Below, one piece after another: positions 24,661 through 38,081 of a DNA stretch of 64,000 bases. Under the pieces are notes generated by a model. The model was not told the origin of the DNA. It saw only the letters and a program-made list of their open reading frames with translations, and ran no database searches. Source of the DNA: Margaritifera margaritifera (taxonomy: Eukaryota > Mollusca > Bivalvia > Unionida > Margaritiferidae); NCBI GenBank assembly GCA_029931535.1, contig JAQPZY010001660.1, forward strand, positions 1,637,001 through 1,701,000, given 5' to 3'. Numbering within the stretch: the stretch's first letter is position 1; each line of letters begins with the position of its first letter. A program made the translations under genes and the position numbers.

Positions 24661-26039
24661 AGGCTAAAAAGAAGAGAAACAATAAGTCTATATGACAAAG
24701 CCATGGAGAAAATGAAATGACTCATACATGGTAAATTTGTAGGTCCAAAACAAAAAATATGTTCATGGAACACAAATGCCCCACCAGAGTGCCTGAAAAC
24801 TGACCTAAACCCAAAACTTAACTTTCCAGACAGACAGAAGGACACAAACAACTATATACCCTACCATATTCATTGTGAAGCATACAAATCCTAATTTATT
24901 TGCATAATCAGACAAGCATAGTTGTGCATATGGCAGTGCATTTGCCAAAATTGTAGCTATATGTCACATGGCCTATTTATCCTTATAAAACTTAGGTTGC
25001 TGATGGAGATATCTCCCAGTACATTTTGAGGGGATATAATGCACACTGTTTTGTAATTTGTAACAAGGCTTTTAACAAGATTGCATCATCTGTCTACATT
25101 TGGACAGGTCACACATATGCCTTTCTCAACAGATTCATGGCTACACTGTTGACTTAATGTGATCTAAATGTCTATTAGTACTGCAGCAGACCCCACCTAA
25201 TTTTCAAGGTACCCAAACCAGCAATACGACATTTGTCAACATAGCTTAAAATGAAGCTCTGGGTCCAGGATAAAGAATCTGGATGATGCCACCTCAGAAA
25301 ACCTTTGCGAGCTGATAAATCTGCAGCATTATACCCTACCCCCTGCTCCTGCCCACGTGCAGTTAAATAACCTATTTTTTGGCCCATAAATCACATTTGC
25401 ATGTATCGCTTCTTAAAAGGCAACACATCAGGTATATGGCCAGATAGATAACTGTTCCAACCCCTGATTAGTTCACATTTAACCTTTTGTGATGTGCATG
25501 ATGAGCAAAGACATCATTTCTAGTGGCATTACTCATAATCGGTTGTGTAATGTCCAAGTGAAATAATTTGAAGTTCACAAAACTGAACACATCCTTCCGA
25601 ATAATTTTTTTAGATGCTCTGTAATAATCCTTTACATCGCATGTCACAGGTATGTGAAGGAATGTCACAAACAACTTATACTTATTAATTTGTGTAAATG
25701 CAAGCCAGCATTAATGCACATCTACAATAAAATGAACGTTTATTTTAAATAACAAAACTAGGCACAAAAAGAAACATCGGCTGAAGGACCAAAACAAATA
25801 TATACCTAAATTCACAAGATAGATACTTGTCTCTTTTCAAAAATATCCTTTCAGCAGTTCTCTCTCCAAACCCAGAAAGGAAAGAAAAACTCATTTTTAA
25901 GGGTGGTGCCAGCCCAGGTGGATAATTGACTGTTTGGCCAACTATTCATAAGAAAGCAATTATCTAGTACATTCTTATGCTGGCAATCAGTCAATTAATC
26001 TTCCTGGGCAGTCCTTGGAGTTCTTAATCTTCATAATCA
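24661..26039. other. Intronic sequence, no firm assignment
   Basis: The minus-strand frame 25387-25175 contains GVGYNAADLSARKGFLRWHH, faintly like the 'NPADxxSRG' segment between RNase H and integrase in retroelement polyproteins. The similarity is too weak to call. Confidence 0.35.
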
Positions 26040-29000
26040 GGAAACGTCTACCTTACCATAATATAGCAAAATACATCTATATCTTCGCTGTCTTCATTGC
26101 TTTCAAGAAAGTCAAAAGCTTCTTTTGTCAATGGATTTGCACAGTTGTCTGCATCTCCATGAAGTATTGCCTCACATGAATAGACTGTTGTACAGGGTTG
26201 TTTATGCAGGGAACAGGAGAACTTTTCAAGCACAGGTCAGAAGTGCACTCACACACAAGATCATTTAGAAACTATAGTGGAGCTGCTGATTGGTTCATTA
26301 GTTTTGGCCTCGGTGTACCATCCGCTTCCTTCTCATAGCCAAAGTGTATTGGTGAAGGAATATCAAGCATGCCAATGTCTGCATGCTTCCAAATGAACAC
26401 TTGGTACAGACATTGAAGCAGAAGTAGTATAAAGCTTTCGTCAGTTGGTGGAAGCTTCTTAGCAGCAATCCCCTTCTTAGATTTTTTTTACATCTGAGCA
26501 CAGTCAGAGATCCAGAAAAAAAGTTACTTTCCCCATGGAGACAACTAACAAACTGTGTTGCAGCAGCCTTTTCACCATCACTTAGCTCAGTGTTGTCTAC
26601 CAATGTTGCCATAGCCTGATATCTGTCTACATCCTTCATCATGATTCTGAAGGCTTTTTTTCTTTCCATTTCCAAATAGGGCACTGACAGTGTCACAGCC
26701 TGTTAAGCCATAGACAGGTAATAGGATATTGTGCTGTGCTCTTGTTAGATTGCCATAGATTGTAAGGGTGAGGATGAACCTTGTGAGCTTTGCATGTTTT
26801 CTTTGCCTGCCAGTCATGAAGTAAATTTCTTGGCCTTGATGGAAGGATGATGGTGTAGAAGCAAGTCTAAGACGTCTGTGTCTGGGCTGCACACAATATC
26901 TGCTCCAGCTACTGCTGGTGTGATGGCATGCAGAATAATGTTTGTGTCTGCTTCTTCTTGACTGTAATGCAATTCAGAATATCGTGACTCTGAGTTGAAG
27001 GATATGGCCACAACTACCTCCTCATGCCCACCATTAACAAACATTGACTGGTTTGCAGCCAGATAGTGTGCACTATTTTCTATCATGTAATATGTGTAGA
27101 ACTTGTTTTCACTCAGACTGAGTAACTGTTTCCAGTTGGGTGGTACCTTGACTTCACCCTGCACTCGATAAATACAACTGGATTCTCCTTACTTTATGCT
27201 GTTCTCAATGTATATGTAAAATAAATACAATATGCACCTGGGATATGATTTCATTGCAAATGTGTTTGGTGCAATTCATTACATAAGACAGAAAGTTCTT
27301 GGCCCTGGAATGTAACCTGTAGAGCTGTACTGGGAACAGGTAAGACCTGAATTACTGCATATGCACAACTGGTCAGACTTGTGATTTTTTTTCCAGCCAA
27401 TGTGTCCTCCGGTTTATGCATGAAGTCTGACTTTGTGCAGGCTATCATTGTTCCATCTTCATTGAACAGACTCAATGGCACAAGAGCATTTTCAAAGGCC
27501 AAGGCATGCTGCAGGGGACTCTCTTAAAGGAATTGACAGCTAGAAGATGAAAGTACATCACCTCTCCATTCATTGAGACTTTCTTTGGCCTTTAAGTTGA
27601 CTTTTCTGTTCATTTCGGACATTGTTTTGTTGCTTGAACATAGCAATGGATCAAACAGGCTTTTTGGAGTACTGGAAGCAAGACGCTCATCTACAAAAGT
27701 CTTTGCCATGGCTTCACCCTTTTCCAGGGCACTGCCGAGACTATCTTATACAGCATCTGAAGCAATTGCACCAGTGACAATATTCACCAGCTTTGAGGAG
27801 GCATCAGTGAGGATGAGATTAAAGGGATCTATGTAGATGTCATTGAACATGTCTTTCAGTTTCCTTACATCACTATTCCATCTACTGTGTGAAACCTTTT
27901 GAGCTGAGCAATGCTGCTGATCCATCTCCAGATCTACCGCCACCAATACAGGGACAGAATTAAGGTGCATAAAGAGCTGTGACTGGGCATGCCAGGAACC
28001 ATCTATTCAGAGCTGGGCCTTTCATTGTGAGGCCAGTGATTCCTCCTGCTCCCTTCAAGTCCTTGTTCTCAGTAGCTTCAAAGATATAGCCTAACCATAC
28101 ACCCTTGAACTGGCCTCTAGACTACTGAACAACACAGATTCCCTCCATAAATGCACTTTCCACCTTATTTGGTAATTGCCTCATGGACAGCAGTAGCACA
28201 GGCAGATACCTGGCATAATTTGTTCTGTTTGAGGCAAGGAGTAGTGGTAGCAATTCAGTCTTGGCAGATTGCTGAACACGACAGAGTCCATCCCTGGTTG
28301 CACTGATGAACATCTTCAGGGGGTGCAACACCTTGAAAAGCAGATCATCCCAGAGCTTAAATGTTGGTGATAACTCTTGCCCCTCCTGTCTGAACTCTTC
28401 AATCAAGGGAAGTAGTTCATATATTCAGAATGCCAGAGTTGCCGTATCAGATCACTCGCATCTACACTCTCAGTAAAGGCTCTCTCCAGACCAGATAGCA
28501 GATCTTTGATTTCACATGGTACTGACCTGTTTCCTTCCTCACACCATGTGTGGGGCTGAAATAGAAACTGTGCACATAGCGCCTCATCAACAAACTCAAG
28601 TCCATAAATTGCCTGTTCAAGTTCCTTCCCAGATATCATATGATTCCCTGTTCAAGCTGCAAACACACCAGATTCATGCAACAGGTGGCTGAGACCAGCA
28701 TCTCCAAAGAGATAACCTACTCCAGCAATGACTGACATTAGTAAATGCATTCCACCCTCAATCAGAATTATACCCTCAAATTCTTTGGGATTTGCCCATG
28801 TGATTTCTAATGTCTTTGTAAGGAGACCCATGTCAAAGCACACAGGCAGATAACTTTGGCCAAAAGCTTTTGCTGCTTCTTTTAAGCACAGTAGCATTGT
28901 GTACACAGTAGATCATTCAGATGATGGTGCCATAATAATTGGATTGTAGTCTACCTGTAAGACTGGCACATTTTTCCCAAGGTGTCATGATAATTTAGCA

Positions 29001-30890
29001 TGAAAAGCTGCTCATGGAGGAATAATTGCTTCAACCCCATGAAATATGGCATGGGTAGTTTTCCTGCCATCAACTCCGTGTTCATTGTTATCCAGTTGTC
29101 AGCTGCTTCCAAGATGATCTTGCCCCATCAACGATTGGTGTAAGTTTTAGTGGAATGTATGAGTTTATTTCCGAGGGTTGTTGCCTGGAATCTACATAAA
29201 GGGCAGCTGATGTTATAAATGTTCTCAGTTCAGTATATGATATGCAGCAACCAAGCGTGTTGAGTGTATCTATCAATGCCCTGGTTCCAAAGGTGTGGTG
29301 GAGACAGACAGCAAGACCTAAATGCTTAGATGACAAAACTGATGTAGCTAATGTTGTGATATCACATTCAATACTCAAGCATCATGGATCCAAATCCATG
29401 TCTTCACCATTTCTGTACTTTTTTTTCATCCATTAGTCGACCAACAGATTTGTACGGTAATAGATCAAGAAACTTTTTCTGTGTATCAAGATTTGTCTCA
29501 CTGGATGAAAAGTATTCTGTCAAGTTTTTTGGTAAAAGATGTTGGTGCAGGATGCCAATTGCACAATATACAATACTCTCTTCAGAAACAGGCTGAACAT
29601 CCTCATCACATTATTTATCCACTGATTCCTCCTCAACAGCAGTCAATTTCTGTGACAGTTCATTGGCCTTGGCAAGCACTTCACCAACAGATATTTCACT
29701 TGAGCAGACAAGATCAGAGCCTGCCTGTTGTGGAACAAATGACTGAGTTATCCACTCTTTCCTGAGCCGTTGCTTCAGATGCTGTGGTGTGTATGTAGTG
29801 TAGTTCTCCACTCATGCTTCTTCTAGAAGTTTCCAGAAATGTTTGTGAAGAGTGCTTGGTACAAAAATGTGCTTGGCCTCTTTGTCAGGCCTGAACTCTT
29901 CTATGAGTTTACCAAGCGCTTCTGTAGACACACTTTCCTCCTGCAAAGTCTTCTTAGCTGCTGCAACATTTCTTGGATTGCTGTATGAATAGTAACAGTT
30001 TTTCTTTCTGTGGTACCTTGCCTCTACTGCCACTAAGTCCTCATTGGTGACACATCATAAACTTGTAATCATTTGAATGTCATTACGCTCTTCTGCAGCT
30101 TGAAGAATTTTAGTGTACGTGGTCTGTTTATTAGAATCACCACTGACCATGTTGACCGTTGTTTTTAGGTGGCACACTTCTCCACAAATGAAGCAGTTAC
30201 TTTTCCAATCCAATTCAAATTCACCTGTAACAGATCTAGTCAGGTATGCACAAGCTTCCTCACCACTCTGAACAGCATCACTACCACCAACACTACAAGT
30301 TAGTTTTATACACTTTTCTATTGCCCTTTTCAGATGTGCAGGGCTACAGTAAGTGGCTCTTCAGTTTCTATGACAATGAAAGGTAACTTCACCATCTAGA
30401 ATGTCCTGCTCATACTTCAAAATTTGATTAGCAAAATCATCAAATCTTTCCCTGCATACTGAGACAAGTAGTGTTTGGATGAATCTAGTGTAATAGCAGG
30501 AGATTTAGCAAATGTCTGTGCGCAAAAGATGCACACATTCTTGTCAAATATTGCTTTACATATCTTCTCTACAGTTTCTATAATAATGAAAGGTAACTTC
30601 ACCATCTAGAATGTCCTGCTCATACTTCAAATTTTTGTTAGCAACATCATCAAGTCTTTCCCTGCATGCTGAGACTAAAGTAGTGTTTGGACACATCAGG
30701 CGTAACAACAGGGGATTTAGCAAATGCCTGTGCACAAAAGATGCACACATTCTTGTCAAATATTGCTTTACATCTCTTCTGAGAGGGAACAAAATCAAAA
30801 TCAGCAGCCATTTTGAAGTCTGAGGGAAGTCAGCAACCAGGTCTTGCACCTTTAAAGTTGTAAATATAGTTAAGAGAGCTTTTATATTTA
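26040..30890 (-). pseudogene. Broken copy of an uncharacterised transposon-associated long ORF
   Basis: Minus-strand fragments lie in order over about 4.8 kb, separated by stops and frameshifts. From 5' to 3': a repeated segment (30783-30362); a Cys-rich stretch NCFICGEVCHLK (about 30210-30175); a charged region (30033-29600); LPVCFDMGLL and IILIEGGMHLLMSVIAGVG (about 28870-28690); LASNRTNYARYLPVLLLSM (about 28240-28180); SQEEADTNIILHA and SPDTDVLDLL (about 26970-26880); VYGLTGCDTVSALFGNGKKK (about 26715-26655); a C-terminal LPPTDE-like part (about 26460) and a Cys-rich end. I recall this combination (G-x-H/F...S-x-x-G, N-Y-A-R, E-E-A-D-T, S-P-D-T-D-V, T-G-C-D-T-x-x-x-F-x-G-x-G-K-K) as a high-copy metazoan family, not as a named transposase. 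The DTDV and GCDT motifs recall PIN/FEN-type nucleases, which is inference only. Confidence 0.65.
30362..30783. repeat. Tandem duplication, 210-bp unit, within the mobile ORF
   Basis: CAGTTTCTA...AATGAAAGGTAACTTCACCA starts at 30362 and again at 30572. Both copies run through GATGCACACATTCTTGTCAA with about 90% identity by eye. The period is a multiple of three, so a frame can pass through both. Confidence 0.9.
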
Positions 30891-31360
30891 ACAAACTACA
30901 GTTATGGAAATAAAGACCTTAACATTATTATTGGCAAATACAAGTATTTCATTATTGGTACTGTACATTTAAGAACATATCCCTCCCATTGGAATTAAGC
31001 TATCAGTTAAAGAATCTTTCAGATTTTGTTTTGCAGGCCATCTCTGAGTGAGAGAGGTTTTCATACTCGACTATTTTTGTAAAAATAAATGTAAGGAAAA
31101 TAATATTGCAATAATATGACACGAGTCCAAACATTCAGTAGCAAAGCATATTCTCTTTTATCACTGATAAATACTTTTTTAAAACTCGTTCAATCAGTCT
31201 CATGCTCTGCAGTATAGATTTACACACATACGTTTTGGTAACCAAAAGTTACAAATTCCATATATATTATTTATTTGTATTAATATTGATAATGTGACAC
31301 TATTTTCAGTTGCCTCTGTATTAAGTGACATTATTCAATTTGAGGAAATATTTTAATCAA
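30891..31360. other. Unassigned AT-rich intronic sequence
   Basis: Nothing recognisable. Confidence 0.5.
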
Positions 31361-31943
31361 TAGTCTGGCTCCGGTCAATTATGAATAATACTCCACCTCC
31401 GGTATTTGAAAGTATGTACCTGGCACAGTTACTATCTAGCTGAGGATTATTTAATCCCTTTAAACCTTACAAATTTCAAACCAAACCTTGCTCCATCTGC
31501 GCAAACTTTTTTAATTTGGAAAAATAAAATCATTAACAGCGAGTCCAATGTTAAAGAAATGCTATTTTTTGTAGATGGACAGCCTAATATACATCGTAAG
31601 GTGCATGGTTGCGATGCAGAGTCTGGCGCATAAAAAAAATAAAAGTCGGTACATCTATACTGTATATACAACGTGCAAGATACCAACTGCTATAACCAGT
31701 CAAATTAAAATAAAGGGTACAAAACTATAGTGACAACATTCTCTGAATCATGATAATTGTAATGTAAGTAGAATATAGACTTTATCATTTTTTTTTCTTA
31801 ATTATCTGCCACACATTCCAAAATAATGCAGTCTGAATAAAAAAAAAAATGGTTTATAATATTTTTATAAAATTCATAATTAAGTAACATTTAAAATGTC
31901 AGTGCTTTGACTACATTTAAAATAGCAATGAATTTAGACATTA

Positions 31944-31978
<35 letters not shown>

Positions 31979-33265
31979 GAAAACAGAAAGAACCATATAC
32001 ATATGGATGCAGAATAGGTAATAATTGAAATATTCAAATGACAATATTTTTTTTACCAGATCAATGATGAATACAAATAAAAATAGAAATAATATTGTAA
32101 AATAATGCCTGAAATTGTTTTTCTCCTAATTTTAAAATTAATAAATTAAATCAGATTTTGATATACAAAATTTTAATAATAGTGATTTGTTTATCAGATA
32201 TTTACACTTATATTTAGGAATTATTTGTACTGTATTTGCAACAACATCATTAATAATAATAAAAATAATAATGTGTACATTACCTATTCTTTTTAAATGT
32301 TAATCAAATTGCATGCTATATGCAATCTAAATATGAAATAAACATATTTCTCTGTTGAAGATCCTTCTGTTCATATTGCATTATTGTGGAATGTTTAGCA
32401 TATAAATATAAAAATGATAAAAATCTATAATCTAATTATATCACATAATTATGATTTAGAGAATGACATATTTATGATTTAGAGAATTTTCTTACTGTAG
32501 TTTTGTATCCCTTCATTACATTCATAGTCATTAAAGTGGTAGGCATCTTGCATGGTGTATACAGTATAGATCCACGTCACAACCATGCACATTACAATAA
32601 AACTATCAGCCATTATTTTACAATATTATTTCTATTTTTATTTGTATTCATCATTGATTTGATAAAAAAAAAAAATTACAAAATATTGCCGTCTGAATAT
32701 TTTAATTTTTACTTTAAATGCACTCAAAGTACTAACATTTTAAATGCTGCTTAATTATGAATTTAACAAAAATATTATAAATCCATTTTTATTCAGACTG
32801 CATTATTTTGGAATGTGTGGCAAATAATTAAGAAAAAAAAATGATAAAGTCTATATTCTACTTACATTACATTTTAATAATTCAGACAATTTTATCATTG
32901 TAGTTTCATTCCCTTTATTTTAATTTTACCAGTTATAGCAGTTGGTATCTTGCATGTTGTGTATACAGTATAAACATACTGACTTTTCTTTATATATGCA
33001 CGAGCATCTGTGTCACAACCATGCACATTACAATGTACATTAGGCTGCTCCGTCTACTAAAAATAGCATTTCTTTAGCATTGTCATTCACGATTTTATTT
33101 TTCTAAATTAAACAAGTTTGCGCTGATGAAACAAGGTTTGGTTTGGAATTTGTAAGGTTTAAAGAGATTAAATAATCCTGAGCTAAATAGTAACTGTTCC
33201 AGGTACATACTTTTGAAGACCGACGGTGGGGTACGATTCATAATGGACTGGAGCCAGACTATAAA
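31361..33265. mobile_element. Foldback element with long inverted arms and an extra internal copy
   Basis: The left arm (about 31361-32115) is the inverted copy of the right arm (about 33265-32590). Both read inward from TAGTCTGGCTCC through AGTATGTACCTGG, AACCTTACAAATT, AATGTACATTGTAA-like sequence, CAAGATACCAACTGCTATAA and CACACATTCCAAAATAATGC to TGAATACAAATAAAAATAGA. A third, more diverged copy of the inner part lies at about 32340-32620 in the right-arm orientation (CATGCACATTACAATAAAAC, ATCTTGCATGGTGTATACAG). The structure is therefore a left arm, a spacer, then two direct copies. No transposase is visible and the target duplication was not resolved. Confidence 0.8.
31941..31978. repeat. 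(ATT)n microsatellite
   Basis: About eleven ATT units inside the left arm of the foldback element. Confidence 0.95.
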
Positions 33266-33540
33266 AATATCATATTTGAGAGCAAATGGAGTCATAAAAA
33301 AAGTAACTTATTTCCACAGGCAACAAAGGCACCGATTTGGATATTTACAGTACCTTGATTTAAAGCCTTGCTCCAAGAAATCAACAGGTTTTATACAATG
33401 GCATCATCAAGAATCAAAATCTAGAGACTCTGATGGTTAATATGATATATAATAACCTATGTTATACTGCTGGTTTCGATTGCTCCAAAAATATGGCCCT
33501 TTTTTGGCTTCTGCTGCTGGACTATATTCCATAGACTTAC

Positions 33541-33681
33541 TTAATGTATCCATCAAAGGCAGCTGGACTATACCACCCATATTGATGGCAGCAGCATGCT
33601 GTCCCAGACTAAAGTCATTCCCAAGTTTAACTGTGCTGAATTCCAGGCCTTTTGCCTTGTGTGCTGTGCTGAAGATGATAT
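33541..33681 (-). CDS. FBH1: FBH1 exon with helicase motif V
   Basis: This exon is 141 nt with acceptor TTAATTTGCAG and donor GTAAGT. It begins with two bases of a split Asp codon and ends one base into the next codon. It reads DIIFSTAHKAKGLEFSTVKL, continues to GNDFS and ends QLPLMDTL. TAHKAKGLEF is the SF1A motif V; its H-K-[AS]-K-G-L-E core contacts DNA and the gamma-phosphate pocket. FBH1 homologues continue with a D-[DN]-F segment, as here. The intron on its 5' side (33682-46613) is nearly 13 kb. Confidence 0.95.
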
Positions 33682-35645
33682 CTGCAAATTAATCCAAAAT
33701 GAGTCACATTTTTAGCATATTGGTATAGAACTTAAAGACAATTATGTTTTGTAAACAAATCAGTGCCTGACAGTTGCAACAACCATTTGCTGTGGGATTA
33801 AATTTAGTGATCTGCAATTATATTTTTTGAAAGACAAAAATTGATTTAATTCCTAATTTAAGTGATACATTTATTTCACCAATGGCACTGTTTGGTGAAC
33901 AGGTGTATATGCCAGTTGATTGAGCAACCTTTGGTGGCCTATTCTTTCCCCTGGAGTGAACAACAATTGTTTACAAGACATTGAAGACAAACACAAAGAA
34001 GAATTATTAGCATTCTCACTGATGGTTCAATGCAAATTAGATTAACATATATCAACTTCTTAATGAGCTGGCATCTTTAAAAAATGACATGCTAACGATA
34101 AAGTCCAATGATGTCCCATTGACAAATTTGCAGTGAACATTCACAAATACAAACTGTAAACATCTGTATTCATTTCAAGAAAGATAATCATATTTCTACA
34201 AGATTATAATACATCTTGTCAAATTAACAAATACAACTCTTATCTACTGTGGCAATAAAGCTTTGAAGCAATTAAAAAATCAGTCTGGAGAAATTGGTGA
34301 AGAAGTTTTAATAATCTGGGAGCATGGACTATGGTATAATCCGAATTTGTGTTATAACAAAGTGTGTTATAGTGGGGTTACCCTGTAAAGTTCAAACTCT
34401 TATGATGGCAAACTCCCCTCAAGTAGAAATTAAAATAACTGACATTTCAAAAATTAAATCCACAAAGGCTACAAATTAAAAAAACATCCATAAAGACAAA
34501 ATATGAAATACGTGTTGTGGATAAAACAATACAGATTTTTTCAATTAAGTTGAATTAAGCCATTTCAAAGAAAAACTGTTAGAGATTCTCAAGGTTTACT
34601 GAGAGACATACCATTACCAGATGTCATTTCTTAATACTGCATCATGTCATGTCACATAAAAGCTTTCTAATGAATTATACATATCCTTGTTTCAACTATC
34701 CATGAAACTTGTAAAATAAATCATTGAATAAAGCATCTACAGATTATCATGAGTAGGCTAATTGTTTTGGCTCAAGAGGTTTTCAAGATACTTCAATCAA
34801 AACAAGGCAACAAACTGCAACCTTATGCAACACATAATCACTAAATTGTTCTGTACTCTCTATTACATCATTGGCCCAGGTGGGTCTGATGTCACTCAAC
34901 TGATTCATGTTAATGCAGTTGATTATGCAATTTGGGACCTTTTTTAAGGTTCCCTAAGCATATATTATCCATTAAACATCTTTTAACCTTAAAATTCTGT
35001 CAAACTAAGCTGATGTACTAACAATGATCAAAAACTATCTGAATGGTTATAAGTACTATAATTATCCAATGATAAAACAGGGATGCAGCATCATAAAATC
35101 TTTTTTCAAAGCAGGGAAGAAATCAGGAATAAATCCTTGGATAGTGACTCATCATATTGGAGTCAACTTGCCAGTATATGAGTGTCCTGCACTGCATAGA
35201 AGGCAGGCAATACTATACACAAACAAGTAATTCCTGAAAACCATGTTATGTGTCGAAGAAGAGGAAATATATAACAAAGACATTTAGAGAGTATATCACT
35301 TTATTTTATTTAAAGAAAAATCCTTTCAAGTACCAAACCCTTTTTCAGCAAAGTTGTGTTTGACTCACCAGAACAGGATGGAGTGTTCAATAAAAGAGCA
35401 CTGATTTTGCAATCATAACACCCACTAGCTAGTATGGTGATCAGTTTGATGTTCCAGATAAGAAGAAAAGAAACGTTTGGATTTTTTTTTTTTTAAAGTC
35501 TTCAAATGAAGCAGAGATTATATTGCTAGAATTAGAGCTGTTAGTGATGGGTGTATTGCAACAGGCCCCTGCCATTCTAAAATTTGTTCATCAGCTCCTT
35601 AAGCAGATGAACATTGTGGAAACAAAAGGGCATGTATCCAACAAT
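33682..35645. other. FBH1 intron, mostly unassigned
   Basis: TGTTATAACAAAGTGTGTTA followed by TAGTGGGGTTACCCTGTA at about 34352-34390 looks like one end of a Tigger-type MITE (compare 58184-58449). Its partner end was not found. The rest shows nothing. Confidence 0.4.
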
Positions 35646-35659
35646 AATGGGCCATAACT

Positions 35660-37130
35660 GATTGAAGGGACTGATGCTCTACTGGCTGAAAAGAATTTCC
35701 AGGAATTCAAGATAAGATCATTTCTTCCTTTTGACTGCAGAGTGTTGAAACCATCTTTGATATTCTTCAGCAATAACAAGATTTTCAAATTAGCTGCTGT
35801 GGTGTACATACTAGTTGTCAGCTTAGCACCACTTTCATTTAGGGCCAACAAGGCTTCATAAGAAGTCTTCTGGTGGAAACCCCATGTTGATATGAATTCA
35901 GTTTTCGAGGAGTAATGCTAACAAGATTTTCAAGATGGATGCCATGGTGGCCATATTCGATACCAGATTGGCACCATTTTTATTTAGTAACAACTAGACA
36001 TCATAAGAAGTCTTGCAGTGAAAATACAATGTTGATATACTCAGCCATTTAGGAGAAGTAGTGATAACAAGATTTTCAAGATGGCCATTGTGGCAGTCAT
36101 ATTAGAAGTTGAATCAGCACCATTTACATTTATGACCAAATAGACATCATAAGAAGTCTTTCAGTGAAAACCCCAAGCTGATATGACCATTCATTCAGGA
36201 GAAATAGTGACAACAAGATTTTCAAGATGGCCACTGTGGAAGGCATATTGAATATATGAATGGCATGATTAGGACCAACTAGATATCATAAGAAATTGTT
36301 TAGTAAAAACTCCATATTGATATGACCATATGTTCAGGAGTAGTGATAACAATATTTTTAAGATGGCCACTGTGGTGGCCATATAGGACATCTGATCAGC
36401 ACCATTTTCATTTAGAACCAACTAGACATCATAAGAAGTCTTCTGGTAAAAACCCCATGGCAATGTCACTTTTCATTCAGGAGGATTAGCAATAACAAGA
36501 TTTTCAAGATTGCCATTGTGGCAGCCATATTAGACATCAGATCAGCACCATTTTCATTTAGGACCAACTAGACATCATAAGAAGTCTTCTGGTGAAAACC
36601 CCATGGCAATGTTACTTTTCATTCAGGAGGATTAGCAATAACAAGATTTTCAAGATGGCCATTCTAGCAGCCATATTAGACATCAGATCAGCACCATTTT
36701 CATTTAGGGCCAACTAGTCATCATAAGAAGTTTTCTGGTGAAAACCCTATGGCAATATTACTTTTTCATTAATGAGAACTAGAGATAACAAGATAGCAGA
36801 CATATAGGACACCATATTGGCACCATTTCCATTAGGACCGACTAGACATTATCAGAAGTCTTTTAGTGAGAACCCCATGTTGATACGACCATCCATTCTG
36901 GAGGAGTAACAACAAGATTTTCAAGATGGCCACTGTGGTGCCATACTGGATGTCTGTGCAATACTTTTTTCATTTTGGACCAACTAGACCATGGGATGTA
37001 TATACTTTGTAAAGTTTCCTGGCAATCCTCTGAGCAGTTTAGGAGTAGCAATAACAAACTTGTGCTAAAAGATGGATGGACAACGGACCATCCCATAAGC
37101 TCTTCTGGTCTCTGACCAGTAGAGCTAAGG
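35660..37130. mobile_element. Pearl/Helentron-like tandem-core element, array A2
   Basis: The head GGGACTGATGCTCTACTGGC then AAGAATTTCCAGGAATTCAA matches array A1. About nine core units follow at about 146-bp spacing (TTTTCAAGATGG at 36073, 36219, 36501 and 36647). The tail ends in a hairpin at 37098-37126: AGCTCTTCTGGTC, loop TCT, GACCAGTAGAGCT, with one mismatch in a 13-bp stem, then AAGG. The CTAA that overlaps the hairpin end fits a CTRR Helitron terminus. Confidence 0.8.
37098..37126. other. 3' terminal hairpin of array A2
   Basis: A 13-bp stem with one mismatch and a 3-nt loop at the 3' border of the element. Equivalent hairpins end arrays A3 (44079-44107) and A5 (61777-61801). Confidence 0.85.
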
Positions 37131-37139
37131 ATGTAAAAT

Positions 37140-38076
37140 GTTGGCAATCATGCAAAAGTTCAAAAATTTAAAGCTGCATATATAATTTTTATGCTTGAAA
37201 TCCTGGATGATCCTGTGCAAACACCAAAGCTGAAAAAAATGAGTAATCACTCCACTAATTAATGATATTGTAACTTTACAATCAATCTCATGGAAACAAG
37301 ACATCTAAAATTTAAACTGATATTAGATCTCATCAATATATATAAAGCATGCCAAATTTGGCTGAAATCCAGCAATAGTAGGTAAAGTTACAGTATGCCA
37401 TAGAAACCAAATTTTAGGAGGGCAAAAACACAGGGTCATAACTCCTTTATATTGCAGTAGAGCAGGAAATCTGGGGTCACAACTCCTGTACATTATAGCT
37501 TGGATTACTGGAAATCAAACTCATTTAAAATGTCATCGCTGTAAAGCTGCATGCCACACTTAGTTAAAGTTGAACAATCCTAAGTAAAGTTGTATTTAGG
37601 AATCTGAGTTAGGAAAATGTGCAAATAAGGACTATAACTTCTGGAAATGATGATGACATGAAACACTAGAAATCTAACGCATTCAAGGTATTGTTGATAT
37701 CAAGAAGCATGCCAAATTTGCTACAGCAATAAAAAATAAAGTTCTGCTGTGGAAATAAAATTTATGAGGATGAGCAATCAGGGGCCCCAACTCATATGAA
37801 TTATGTCAAGGAATACTGGAAGTCAAAATTGTTCAAGGTTTCAGCAAGATAAAGCTGTATGTCAAATTTGGTTTTAAGTCCAAGTTGAGTGGACAGGGAG
37901 CCTGTACTCTTGTAAATGATGTTATTGTGCACTAGAAATAAAACTTGTTCAAATTTTTATAAATCTAAAGCTGTATGTCAGATTTAGTTTAAGGATTAAC
38001 AATCCTTAGTAAAGTCAAGTGTAAACCAAAGTTAGAAGAATGGTCTATCAGGGGCCATAACTCCTGTAAATAATGT
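37140..38076. repeat. Dispersed tandem-core repeat, family R4, left part
   Basis: Diverged units of about 100-150 bp share GGGCCATAACTCCTGTAAAT, ATGTCATGG, GGAAATCAAACTCATT and AAAGCTGCATGCCAAATTTG. The repeat is interrupted by the LTR-like insertion at 38082 and continues at 39467-39840. Confidence 0.75.
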
Positions 38077-38081
38077 CATGG

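Noticed and set aside
25175..25387. Possible retroelement RNase H-integrase segment (YNAADLSARKG)
   Set aside because: One short, weak match, with no flanking integrase or RT motifs.
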